Below are positions 20,523 to 30,991 of a stretch of DNA of 64,000 bases, piece after piece. The notes beneath the pieces are model-generated. The model did not search any database and was not told the DNA's origin. It saw nothing but the letters and a program-made list of their open reading frames with translations. Made by a program: the position numbers and the translations under genes. Source of the stretch: Allomyces macrogynus ATCC 38327. Taxonomy: Eukaryota > Blastocladiomycota > Blastocladiomycetes > Blastocladiales > Blastocladiaceae. The number at the start of each line of letters is the position of its first letter. The stretch's first letter is position 1. The DNA lies in NCBI GenBank assembly GCA_000151295.1, contig GG745329.1:2085880-2149879 (forward strand), written 5' to 3'.

Positions 20523-22547
20523 CGCAAGAACTTGTTTGCTGGCTGTGAGCCTGACACGCCCAAGGATCGTGTCAAATCGTTCAACCTGATGTGAAGCATG
20601 TCAATCACAACACCATTGCCAGCATCCCTGCTCAGTCATGCAATGCAGTCTCTTGTGGCGATGCAACTGTCATGTGGTGGTGAGTGGCTGCTCAAACAGC
20701 CCATGTACACGACGCTGCTCTTCCATGACTGGCACAGCATGCATACTCGACAGCCATGCCTCTGGGACAGTTGGAGAAGCTCATGTCCAGGATCAACCAG
20801 GTTGTGGGTGACTTCACTGCAAATTGCTCTGTCTCCTTGTTGCTCCTTGATTGAACTGGAAACCAACATTTTGTGGTACCAATGTTGCCAATGCTGGCTG
20901 AGCCTTACAAGTTGACGCCAAAAGTCATTGCTGCCCTGTGTAACAGCATGCATGACCTCAAGTTGGAAAAGGTCATGTGTCTACATGTGTGGCATATTGG
21001 AGGTTGGCGCGTTTGAGCTCCCATGCATCAACTTGCACCTACAGTGTCTCAGGTTTCTCCAAATGATCAAGGAGTACTGCTGCACAGAGTTTGCCATGCA
21101 GATTGACGACTCCCACAACAACAAGCATGTGCCTTGGTGCTGATTGTCAAGTGGGTTGTTGAAGACTGTTGGTACAGCAATGCGCAGCGTCACAGCCCAG
21201 ATGTCAAGCCTCAACATTATCCTTGATGTGACAGATGCTCAAAGTGGCTTTCAAATCGCCTGATTTGTTTTTGGCCATTGTCAGTGCACTTGCTTCAGTG
21301 CATCCTACACAACACACACGCTCTGATTGTTGATGCGCGCTTGTTTGTCATAATGTGTTTATATATAGTGTATTGCATTTTAGGTCTTCATGCTTCTCCA
21401 AATGCACAAGTTTTCAAAAGCGACTTGTGATCAAGCATCTTGCCCAAACACAGAAATGACCCGGATCTAGGGGTCACAACATGGGATGGCCATGATGCAT
21501 TTGTGAGAACGGATTTGCAACTTGAAGCAACACCTATGAAATTGAGTACGTGCCAAGCTTGCGATCAGCATTGCTGCACAATGGGATGGATGGTGAAGGT
21601 GCACGAGTGGCGTGCTTAAATTTCATTTATGAAGCAACTGTGGCTTTGACGCATGTGACCATCTTGGTTCCCGGTTCAGACATCATGTCGTTTGGTCAAA
21701 CACCATACAGATTTGCGTGCGAAAAATGAATTTGTGAGCACCACTGTGCAAGAATGGGGCACAATGGGCGGTTGTAGTACTTTGGGATCGTGAAGCATTG
21801 AAGCCTTCGATAACTTGTACAGTTTTGCGGACTTAGTCAACAGTACCAGCTGGTTCTTGGCCCTAGAACTTGACGATGGGCCCAGCTTCATGAGCACTCG
21901 AGATGCCCTCTGCTATTCCTCACTATGGCACGATTCTCATGTTCGTGTGTGAGTTGAGCAAGCCGATGTGTACGTTTTGCAAGCACGACCGCGGTTCATT
22001 TTCCGCTTGTCTTTTGCTTGGGAGGTAAGAAACGAGCAGGCATCGAGCAATGAGCAAGGAATTCAACGTCGCTCGCGCTGGACGTCGATTGTCGGCACTG
22101 CTGCCGCAGTCACGATGAACAATATGGCGGTACGCGGCGAGGTGAAGAAATGACGAAGAGGTGGAAACGGTTTGAATCTGTTCTGGCTCATACTTTGGCG
22201 CTGTTGGTGGCCCGTGGCGACGCGTGGTCAAGAGCTATGGGGTCGAGCGGCACCAAAGTCGGTCGACATGACAAGCGGATCAAGGAGAACTGACGGTTTT
22301 CATTCATATTTCATACTCGAACATGGGTGGAGGGGTATCATCGACAGCCATGGATTTCAGCAAACAACAAGTAAGAATGGAATGGAAATGAGCGTGTCAG
22401 GAGGGAATCAGAGTGCGAGCGGGGAGGGGAACGCAGCAAGACTCGAGCAGCGAAAAGGAAATGAGTGGGTAAACAGAGACAAATGAAAAGGACTGGCGCG
22501 GCATCACCACCCAGCAAGCGCGACCGACCGACGCGAGTTACGACCTT
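20523..22547. mobile_element. CpG-depleted, degenerate mobile-element-like DNA (right arm)
   Basis: Inverted duplicate of 17003-19026. In this orientation the plus strand shows the decayed element frame; the region 21140-21330 aligns with 31995-32230 in the third copy. No intact gene is present. Confidence 0.6.
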
Positions 22548-23507
22548 TCACGCGAGCCGCAGCGGCGTCGGCACTTCGCTCGTCTCGGTCGGCGCGGGTG
22601 CTTCGGTTTCCGTCGTCGCGGGCCCTTCAGTCTCGGTCGGCACGGGTCCCTCTGGTCTCGGTCTCAGTCGGAGCGGGAGCCTCGGTCTCGGTCTCGGTCG
22701 GCGTGGGAGCCTCGGTCTCGGTCTCGGTCTCGGTCGGCGCGGGAGCCTCGGTGGGCGCCTCGGTCGGGCCCTCGGTCGGCACCTCGCTCGTTTCCGTGGG
22801 CGCCGGGACTTCGCTCGTCTCCGTGGGCGCGGGAACCTCGCTCGTCTCGGGCGGCGACGGCGCCGGCGGCGGCGAGACCGTCTGCGTGACCGTGGCCGTG
22901 ACGGTCGTCACCTTCTTCTTCTTCTTCATGAGCTTGTGCTTGCGCGCGACCGGCTTCTTGCTCTTGCCGCGCGGTGCGACTTTTTGCCGCCACGACGACG
23001 ACGACGGCGCCGGTGCGACTTGCCCTTGCCACGACGACCGCGGTGATGACCGCGCGCCTTGCCGGGACCGCCGCGACGGCGCGCCTGCGCGTCGAGCGAC
23101 GCGTCCTCGTCGTCGGCGACCTCGGCGAGATCCTTGTCGTCGAGCGCCTCGGCATCGTCGATATCCTCCTGGTCGTCGAGCGCCTCCTGGTCGTCGCCGG
23201 GCCGCCGCGGCATCGAGCGCGTCGGCCTCGTCGCCCGCGTCAATCTCGTCCTGCGCGGCCTCTGTGCCGCCGTTCTCTGTAGCGTCACCTGAGCACCTGG
23301 GCTGTCGTCGCGCTTGACGTGGTGTGGGGCAAAGAAGAAACCCGGGCCGTCGACAGCGGCGACCGGCGCAGCAATCGGGCGCGCAATCACGGCCGACTCG
23401 CGACCGGGACCCACGAGCAGGGCTGCGAGCGCAACAAGGACGGCGGCCGCAGCAAACGCCGCGAGGAGCGGGCGGCGGCGCGGCGCGGGAGCGGGCGTGC
23501 GGGACAT
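22548..23507 (-). pseudogene. Broken copy of the secreted Lys/Thr/Pro/Glu-rich protein gene
   Basis: Starts at the same ATG (23507-23505) and ends at the same TGA (22550-22548) as the left gene. Compared with the left copy it has these changes: two inserted T bases plus substitutions around 23278-23310; an inserted G near 23201; a deleted base near 22970; an inserted base near 22653; and a 336-nt deletion that would by itself be in frame, joining VPTP to LRLA and removing the second Lys block and all PEPT units. The frame is lost about 70 codons in. The indels sit in GC-rich or repetitive stretches, so consensus error is a real alternative to true decay. Confidence 0.8.
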
Positions 23508-23641
23508 GGTCGGGCAGTCGAGCGCGAGTCGAGTCGAGTAGAGCGTGATCGCGACTTGGACCGGAGCGGAGGAGAGAGGAGAGGAGATGCGTGAGCGAGC
23601 GAGCTGCGGCTGCCGGGTTGGAGCGACGGGCGCGGCGTGGG

Positions 23642-23648
23642 TTTTATA
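23642..23648 (-). promoter_or_regulatory. Duplicated TATA box of the right-arm gene copy
   Basis: TATAAAA on the minus strand, 135 bp upstream of the copied ATG, identical in context to 15569-15575. The sequence beyond 23655 differs from the left side, so upstream control elements were not copied. Confidence 0.55.
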
Positions 23649-23955
23649 CGGCGCGTGTGCCGTGTTGGTCGAGCACTGCGGGCTTGTCGGCACGCTTTCT
23701 CGCGATCCCGACCGTGACTCGGTCGACGCGCGCGACCGCGGCAGTACGAACGTGCTGGCGAGGATGGTACGGTCTCGGGGACGCACTCTCAGACGGTTCC
23801 GCAGGGGCCGGTGTCAGGATCGTCGTGAGCACTTCGTGCTTGGGCCGGGTCCCAGATTCAGTTGGATGCAGTCGGCGCCATGTCGCGGCGTCGGCCCATG
23901 GTCATCGGCAGGCCCAACGCTCTGATCGGGCTGCCATGGTTGGGCGTCATGTCGT

Positions 23956-25278
23956 GTGGCAGTGCTCTTGCTGGGGTCGTGGCGCACGTCGGGAGGTCAG
24001 TTCCGGGAAGCTCGGTGGTTTCGGCGTGTTCTGGCCGCAGTTTTGCGCGGCGGGCCCGACATTGCGGCGAGTTGCGACCGTCGCGTCCTCCACGATTGGG
24101 CTCGGGGAGACGTTGCGGAGGACGAGGATGCTGATGCGTGCGGCTGGAGAGCGGTCGCTCATTGCGCGGTGGTGTCCGACCACGTCATTCAACTCGCAGA
24201 CCGGAGGCGTCCACGTGCGTCCAGCTGGTGGTTGGACGAACGCGCGTCACCGGGCGGACATGGCCCGGACATACTTGCCACCGCCACCTTTCGCTCCGAC
24301 TTGTCGCCGGGCATTCTCAAAATCCTGCACGCGGGCTACGGTGATGCGTACGCGCTGATGCGACAGTTTGATCTTGATCTCGGCGCGTTTGTTCTCGACA
24401 CGCAAGTCGCCTACGACCATTGGCGCGCTCTGTCGGACCGCGTGCTCGCGCACTACCAGCACGTCGCGGCCAAGACCCCGAGTACGACCGCACCGCTCCT
24501 CCCACTACGCACTGACCTTGTCCACCCGAAATCGAATCCGCGCGGCGCCAGTGCCGCCGGAGCGGGGGACCAAACGTCGATGGCGCCGCTCATGGCCGTG
24601 GACGGCACGAATCTCGACCAGGCGGGGCTCAACGACGCCTATGCCGCGTGCCGCTTTCCGACCAACGACTTGAAATCACGCACCTCGCGGTCGGACGCGG
24701 CGCAGACGCGGTATGCTGTGCGCGACGTGGCGTACCTGTGCCAGACTTCACAACACATGCAGATGGCGATTGCCTACCTCGCGCACTGGGCGGCCATGCT
24801 CGACTCGCACGGGCTGTTGCGGTCGCTCTTACCCTCTCTTGCGGACGACACGGCCTCGTCTTCAGCTGCCTCGAATGCTGACCCGAACGCCAGTGTCGTG
24901 CCTGCTGACGTCCCGCTCGTCTGGGCCATGGCGATGGTGTTGCACGCCACCGAGGAATTACGGCTCGCGCTCGGGTCTGCGGGACGCACGGCGCTCAGTA
25001 AACGCGTCGGTGGGGTGCGCCAGATCGCCGTTGATTATCCACGCGTGTTCCGGTTCCTGCGCGCGCACCCCAACGCGATCGATCCGGCGGGCGGCGCAGG
25101 CGCGCTCTGGACCGCGGCGCGGGTGGAGCTGGCGGTCTCGATCGAGTCTGTGCGCAAGACGCTCGACGATCCGCCGTCGACGGGCGCCGCTGGAGGAGGG
25201 AGGTCGGGATCAGTGCGAGATGCAGTCGCGTCGAGGAAACCGGCGGTTGATATGAACGCTGTTCTCACCGACCTGTGA
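23956..25278 (+). CDS. Unidentified protein, 5' end unresolved
   Basis: An open frame of up to 440 codons ending in TGA at 25276-25278. It begins without an ATG; the first in-frame ATG is at 24358, and protein-like composition starts slightly earlier (about 24290, RSDLSPGILKILHAGYGDAY). A 5' exon or start is therefore missing from this model. The C-terminal two thirds look helical and globular (YAVRDVAYLCQTSQHMQMAIAYLAHWA and VWAMAMVLHATEELRLAL), with a disordered Ser/Ala insert and a Gly/Ser-rich linker near the end. No motif of a known family is recognised. The gene starts within about 700 bp of the palindrome's outer edge, so its natural promoter may have been replaced by the rearrangement; this is speculation. 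Confidence 0.5.
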   Translation: MAVLLLGSWRTSGGQFREARWFRRVLAAVLRGGPDIAASCDRRVLHDWARGDVAEDEDADACGWRAVAHCAVVSDHVIQLADRRRPRASSWWLDERASPGGHGPDILATATFRSDLSPGILKILHAGYGDAYALMRQFDLDLGAFVLDTQVAYDHWRALSDRVLAHYQHVAAKTPSTTAPLLPLRTDLVHPKSNPRGASAAGAGDQTSMAPLMAVDGTNLDQAGLNDAYAACRFPTNDLKSRTSRSDAAQTRYAVRDVAYLCQTSQHMQMAIAYLAHWAAMLDSHGLLRSLLPSLADDTASSSAASNADPNASVVPADVPLVWAMAMVLHATEELRLALGSAGRTALSKRVGGVRQIAVDYPRVFRFLRAHPNAIDPAGGAGALWTAARVELAVSIESVRKTLDDPPSTGAAGGGRSGSVRDAVASRKPAVDMNAVLTDL

Positions 25279-25338
25279 TCCAATCCATCAAAATACAGAG
25301 ACCTCCTTTCACTCGCCATTCAATTTCATTTCAACCGT

Positions 25339-27562
25339 CTACAAACTGCCATTACTCCCATAACTCCCATAAAACCCGCGCAGGCGATCAATCTCCGCGC
25401 GCAGCCGGCGGTTCTCCTCGGCAATCGCGCGCACGCCCGCGACTTCAGCGACCATCGCCTCCAAGTCGGCGCGCTGCTCGTCAAACAGCCGAATCAGCTC
25501 GACGTGCATGTTCATAATGTCGGCGCGCACAAGTTGCTGGAAATCGCTGAGCGCGTCGCGCACCGTGCGGTCGAGCACTTGTTGGGAGAATCCCGCGGCA
25601 GATGGGGGTGCGGTTGCGGCGGCAGTGGCGCGTGTTGGGGATGGCGGAGCGGGAGATGAGGTGGCAGGGCCGCGGTCGGTCCACACGTTGCTGTCGACGA
25701 CGGATGCGGCGGCTGCGGGCTCAGCGTGCCGCGACGACGAAGGGATTCTCGGCTCCGGCTCGCGCAGTGGCCCGCTCGGTGGCGGCACGGTCTGGTCCGA
25801 CCCATCGCGCGAACGTCGCGGACGCACGTCGTCCACCACCATCATCTCCTCCGCGTCTCCCACCCACGCCGCACGCCTCGGCGCAGCTGGCTCGGCCGCA
25901 CCGGGCTCCGGGACCGGCGTCATGGGTGGCGCCGTCGACCGCAACGACGGCCGCCGCGCCGCATCGCGAGCAGACGAGGTGCGTCGTGGTATGTCCGTCT
26001 CGGGCGGGATGTCGGAGCCACGCCGCCGCGGCGGGGCTGTGCGTGTCGGCGTCAGCGGGACACTCGAGTCTGCGGCGGCTGGCGGTGGTGGCGGCACGTC
26101 GCCCGTGACCGGCGAGAACATGGCCAAGTCGAGCGTCCCACCCTGCGCTTGGGGTGGTGCGTCGGCCATTTCGACGTCCGCGGTGGGCGCTCGCGCCGCC
26201 GCAGCCACGACCGCCGATTTCGGCGGTTTCGGCGCGCGTCGGTCCGCAGCCGTCGCGACGGTACTGGGTCGGTGGAACGCGACGCACGGCACGTGGCCCG
26301 TATCAGCCGTGGGTGTGACTTGAACCGGGTGCGTGGGTTTCGCGAGCGAGACTATCACGAGGTCGCCGTGCGTCGTGCCGAGCGCGAGCGTGTGGCCGTC
26401 GTGCATGTAGGACATGCAGGTGATGCGGTGCGGTGGGAAGGAGAAAGTTTTCAGAATGCTATCGAGAGTGGAATGTGAACCAGAGGTGGAATGAGGGCGG
26501 AACGAGCAGGGAATAGGCGTACCGCGTCTTGACGAGATCATATAGCGCGACCGTGCCGTCCGTCGAGCACGACACGAGCGTGATCTTGTTGAGCGGCGAG
26601 AACCCGATCCCCGTCACTTCTTCGTTGTGCGCGTGGAACGTGACGAGCGGATCGGTCGATGCGGATTCGAGATCGAACAGCGCGACGCGGCCGTCCTCGC
26701 ACCCGACCGCCATCAGCGACGCTGAGTAGAAGGAAAAGGCGATGCGCGTGATGCGCAGATGGAATGGCGACGTGAGCTGCACGACCAGCTGCTGCGGGCG
26801 GTAGAGCGCGTAGATGTCGCCGCCCTGGTTGCCGACGGCGAGCCACGCGGTGCCAGAGTCGTTGCTGGGCGCGAATGCCGTTGGTGCGAGGATCGTTGGT
26901 GGCTAGAGCACGCTTGCAGAGTAAGCAATCGATCCGCGACGTGTAGGTAGAGGGTGACAGACGAACGCACCTCCCACGTCTCGACGAAAGCGCGCCGGTC
27001 CAGGTCGTAGACTTGTACGAGCCGGTGCGTGCCGCACATTGCAACCTTGCGGCCTTCGTTCAGGAATTCGGCGGCAATCAGCTCGTCTGAGCGCTAAGAG
27101 GGCAGCTGGTAAGCACCAAAATCCGCACGCCCCGCTAGCGCTTCTCCACCGAGCAAGCAGCCCAGCGCACGCACCAGAAACGAGTCTGGGCTCGGCGCGA
27201 TCGTCATGTACGGGTTCCCCGCCGGATCGTGGACCGTGACGCGGTCCTTGGCCGTCAGCGCCAGCAGTGGGCGGTCTAGTGCACGAAAAAATCACTCCCG
27301 TCAACTCGATTGCCGAGAAACGAGCCAAGCATCGATGTTGCCCACCTTGCGAGTGCGACCAAGCCGCGTAAACGGGCGGTGCGACTTGACCATTGTCGAA
27401 TGCGCTGTAGAGCGTGTAAGTAAGGTGGGTGCTGGTGCTGTCGTGTGTGTCCGAGGCAGCGCTTGGACGGCGGCTTGGTGAGTTGGGTTTCCAGATGCGC
27501 ACGTCGCCGCCGAGCGTGACAAGGAAGGCCGGCCCGGGGCGCGTGCTGGAAGTGTCGCTCAT
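25339..27562 (-). CDS. NEDD1: NEDD1-like WD40 gamma-tubulin-complex recruiting protein
   Basis: Five exons (27562-27346, 27275-27150, 27086-26971, 26902-26523, 26458-25339) splice in frame to 652 residues, close to animal NEDD1. The N-terminal half is a WD40 propeller: FLVTLGGDVRIWKPNS, VAMCGTHRLVQVYDLDRR, TAWLAVGNQGGDIYAL, HNEEVTGIGFSPLNKITLVSCSTDGTVALYDL and MHDGHTLALGTTHGDLVIVSL are successive blades. A long Pro/Ser/Ala-rich linker follows, then a short C-terminal coiled coil (FQQLVRADIMNMHVELIRLF through ENRRLRAEIDRLR). That coil resembles the NEDD1 tail that binds the gamma-tubulin ring complex. Expected site is centrosome or basal body. Introns are 63-70 nt. It lies head-to-tail behind the enkurin gene. 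Confidence 0.85.
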
Positions 27563-28054
27563 GGCGGACGCAGTGCTGGTAATCGTGATGCTGTTGTCGG
27601 TCCGCGAAAGGGTAAATGGCGGTCACGTACGAGCAAGAGAGCGAATGAAAAGAGCGGTGGGGCCGATCAGCGGTCATGCCGCGAGCGGATAGTTCTGCCA
27701 CTGCGGTGGGCCGTTCAAACGTGACCGCGTTGCAACGCCCGAGATCGAAGTGTTCCGAGCAAACAAAGCAGCTGCCAAGTGCCAACGACGACGACGACGG
27801 CGACGACGCATTGGCGTCGACCTTCGACCGCGATGCCGACGCCCGACCGACGATGCTAACGGCCGTGAACGGCGATGCTGACGAACGCCGCGCTGCCATC
27901 CGTCCAAATCCGGTGTAAACACAAAGGTACATTTGCCAGCTGCCTGCAGCTATCGTCGCCGTCCCCGCTCCCTCAAAGTCCATGTTGATGTGATGCGTCG
28001 TCACCGCCAATCTGCACCCCTCCTCGTCCGGTATTGCGTGTGGCGCACCAGGCG
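27563..28054. other. Short intergenic region between enkurin and NEDD1 genes
   Basis: 492 bp holding the 3' flank of the enkurin gene and the 5' flank of NEDD1. No gene, TATA box or repeat was identified. Confidence 0.45.
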
Positions 28055-29289
28055 TCACATCTTGGTCATGAAGACGCGCTCCTGGCTGTAGACGTCGATG
28101 CCCTTTTCGATCTCGCGCAGCTTCTCCTCCACCTCCTGCTTGCGCTTGTACCGCTGCACGTTGCTCGGCTGCAGCGTGATCGGGAACCGCGAGAGCTCGA
28201 GCAAGAGGGCCTTTTGTGCTAGAGGAGCCAAAACACGGTGGGTAAGTGCAAATGGTCCAAACGGGGATCGTAAAAAAACACGGCACGAGAGCGTACATTG
28301 TTGGAGGTAGGCAAGCGTCGACAGGCGCTCTTCTTCGGGCACGGGGACCGTTCCTGGTGGCCACGTCCTGCTTGCGTCGTCAGCACGACCGAACAGCCGG
28401 TAGTGAGCGAAGCGCAACTCGCCATAGAGACGTACTCTTGCTCGATTTGCCGCTGCCGCTTCTCTTCTTCCTCGCGCGCCCACTCCTCCTTGCGCTGCGT
28501 CAAGCTACCGTGAGCACATGCGTGAGCGACTGCTGCGGCGACCGAGCGAGCCCAGTCGAATCAAACCGGGCACGTACTATTTCGGCATCTTGCCAAGTGC
28601 CGTCTTACGCTCCGGCACCGCAGCCTCGGTCGTGATCGACCCGGAGGACGCCGACCGCGTCATGCCTGCCTTGGTCGATGGTGCCGCCGCGCGGCCCGAC
28701 GTGTTGAAGTTCGGCTTCACGGGCGCCTTCTACAAGCATCCACTGTCAGCCGCCACCCAACCCCTTGAAATTGATGCGCAGGTCCAACGTACAGCACGTG
28801 TAGACCCGCCCGACGACGGCGCCGACCCCAACGCCGATGCGGACGCCGGCGTGGCACGCGTCCCCGCCGACCCGGTGCTCAGGTACAGCCGGCTCGGCAC
28901 GTGCGTGAACTTGTCGGCCGACCCGGTCGCGCGCGTCTTCTTCTGCTGGGCCTCGAGCTCGTCCTGTGGTGCAACTCGCGCCGTCAGCAAATGCAGAACG
29001 AGAGGCACCGACGGTCCCACGCCAACGCACCGACTGCTTCTTCTGCTTAACTTTTTCCTGCAGCACCTTGAGCTGCCGCTGGTTCTCGCGGAAATGGTTC
29101 TTAGGGACACCGCCCTTGCGCGTGATTTCATCCCTGGGCCAAGGGAGGGACGGGCGTCAGCCCCGTGCACGGGATGGGGAGAACGCGGCGCGGACGCACG
29201 CACCGGATGCCGCGGACTGGGTTCATGGCGTCGTGGATCGCCGACGACGAGCTGTGCTTGCGGCCAATGGACTGCGCGTTTTGCAGCAT
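28055..29289 (-). CDS. ENKUR: Enkurin (flagellar microtubule-associated protein)
   Basis: Seven small exons (29289-29204, 29133-29031, 28963-28793, 28729-28578, 28504-28436, 28367-28297, 28218-28055) splice to 271 residues, near animal enkurin. Family landmarks appear in order: KNHFRENQRQLKVLQEK; FTHVPSRLY; GKMPKYLTQRKEEWAREEEE; PPGTVPVPEEERLSTLAYLQ; and the C-terminal enkurin domain LLLELSRFPITLQPSNVQR... EKLREIEKGIDVYSQERVF. Enkurin is a calmodulin-binding axonemal protein inside doublet microtubules, found in organisms with motile cilia or flagella. It is direct evidence that the organism makes swimming zoospores. Introns are 63-78 nt. The donor after STRA (GTACGT, 28792) was chosen because it alone keeps phase with the next exon. 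Confidence 0.9.
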
Positions 29290-30241
29290 GGTGCGAGTCG
29301 TTTGGGGTTTGGGGAGGGACAGATTCGAGGAGAATGGAGATGGCTTGGCCGGTCGGGTCCAAGTGAAGTGGAGTGTCGAGAATTGGCGGCACGACAGGCG
29401 GCGGAGACGAGAGTTGCGAGTGGCCAGAATGCTGGTGCGCCGAATGCGGGTAGTGGAGCTGGGTAGTGGACGAAGTCTGGCGCTGCGGGGAGGAGATTAT
29501 TATTGGTGCGGGGTCGCGCGTCCTTACACCGTTCTGGGTTTGCAAATGATTCTCCGCAGTGCGAACATTCCACGAGCCCAGCAGCTTGTGCCAAGAGTTT
29601 GCTTCAAGTCAGGTAGACTGAACCTGACTTGGCAACATTTGCAAACACTTCAGACGTTTGAAGTCACCAAACAAAGACCGTTGTGCACTGACGCACGAGT
29701 ATTACTTGTTCGCGGCATGTAGAGAATAATGCGTAGCGGCAGGAAGAAGCCGGCCGCAGCACGCCTGCCGCTCGATTCGGGTCAATGGCGCCCGCGCTGT
29801 CAGTTCAGCCAGAAAAGAACATCTATATCAAATGGGTGGACGACGACAGGTGCAGCGAAGTGCGATTGGCGAGCTCGAGCACACCATCGTTCCATTTGGA
29901 AAACGATGCTGCGTTTGCACTTCATGCTCGCGCGTTGATTTGCGCTGATACCTGTTCGTCCGGACTTTGTGATGCCCTCCACCCAGGAACCCAAGCGTGG
30001 GTGAATTACCGGAACTTATTCATGCACATAATGGTGAGCATGTCGAGCCAGGACAAAACGCTTGGTGCGGAGAAAGCAAGGGCCTGAATGCATACGCCAT
30101 TCACATAACTCTGAAAAGAAGCCCAAGATAACTGACCGACAAAGACAAGCAAGCAGGGAATCAATTGACAAAGTGCTCAATCACAGCACGAATCCTCAAC
30201 ACCAACCGCTTCGCGCACCGCACCATCATGGACGGAACCGA
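29290..30241. other. Intergenic region, lower GC, with one strong hairpin
   Basis: This holds the 5' flank of enkurin and the 3' flank of the next minus-strand gene. From about 29530 the DNA is less GC-rich than its surroundings. A perfect 10-bp inverted repeat is listed separately. No credible gene was seen. Confidence 0.45.
29605..29631. repeat. Perfect 10-bp inverted repeat (hairpin)
   Basis: CAAGTCAGGT and its exact complement ACCTGACTTG are separated by the 7-nt loop AGACTGA. The stem is embedded in noncoding DNA. It could be a factor-binding palindrome or an RNA hairpin; nothing nearby decides. Confidence 0.7.
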
Positions 30242-30991
30242 CTACGAAGACGCAGACAGCGTCCTCTTGTCGGCCACGTCGGCCATGACTGGTGCCTCCA
30301 CTGCCACCATCGCGTCAGAGGTGCCAAACTCCTCAGCGGCGGGTGCAACAGCGGCGCATTCAGTCACGGAAGGAATCAACTTGATGATGGGCTCGACGTA
30401 AACGACTGCCGGACGCGGGTAGTGCTTGGGCAGCGGCAAAACACGAGCGCGCGCTTGCTGCCGCACCTGGACCTTGGCCGACAATCCGACGGGAGCCGGG
30501 ACCGGGGCCCAGGTGAACCATTCCTCGACATCAAGCAGACCGCCCATGTCAATCGCCGCGTCGACCAGGTCGAGCTCGGGCAGTGACGCAAGCGGCGCCA
30601 CGGGCCCGACAAACTCGTAGTCGGCGGGCAAGCGCGACATGGACGGCATAGACGGCAGCGGCACGTGGGGCGACTTGAGCGAGAGCAGACGACCGGTCCA
30701 AGTAGGAGGGTACTCGGGCGCCGGGCGGGCCATATAATCGGCAACACGGGATACCATTGCGCGAATAGAGCCGTCCATGGGAGCGCGCACGTAGCTCGAC
30801 ACGAAGGCGGTGGCGGCGGTGGTCTCATCGGACTTGTCGCGCAGTTCGCAGACAGCAATGCCGTCGGCGACGGACGTCTTTTTTTTGCAAAGGCCGAGAG
30901 ATGGAGAGAGAAAGCGAGAGCGAGAGAGTTGGTTGTTGTCGCACGAGATGCGCAAGCTGAGAGCCGGAATGATGAGCAGCAGCGAGGTCAA
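30242..30991 (-). CDS. Unidentified protein, 5' end unresolved
   Basis: An open frame of 249 codons. Position 30991 is not an ATG; the first in-frame ATG is at 30778 (MDGSIRAMVSRVADYMARPA), but the frame looks protein-like upstream of it (VADGIAVCELRDKSDETTAATAF), so a 5' exon is likely. The pyrimidine tract and CAAAAAAAAG near 30886-30895 resemble a 3' splice site. Composition is Pro/Ala/Val-rich with an ordered patch (LPELDLVDAAIDMGGLLDVEEWFTWAPVP), of which only fragments are quoted. No known domain is recognised. Confidence 0.45.
   Translation of the reverse strand: MTSLLLIIPALSLRISCDNNQLSRSRFLSPSLGLCKKKTSVADGIAVCELRDKSDETTAATAFVSSYVRAPMDGSIRAMVSRVADYMARPAPEYPPTWTGRLLSLKSPHVPLPSMPSMSRLPADYEFVGPVAPLASLPELDLVDAAIDMGGLLDVEEWFTWAPVPAPVGLSAKVQVRQQARARVLPLPKHYPRPAVVYVEPIIKLIPSVTECAAVAPAAEEFGTSDAMVAVEAPVMADVADKRTLSASS

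Larger units (their letters stand above)
20523..23655 (-). repeat. Right arm of the large inverted duplication
   Basis: A 3133-bp inverted copy of 15562-19026. The 332-bp length difference is fully explained inside or next to the gene copy: one 336-nt deletion plus net four inserted bases. The roughly 2-kb noncoding part (20523-22547) shows no indel against the left arm. The outer edge is at 23655, upstream of the copied TATA box, after which the two sides are unrelated. Confidence 0.95.
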
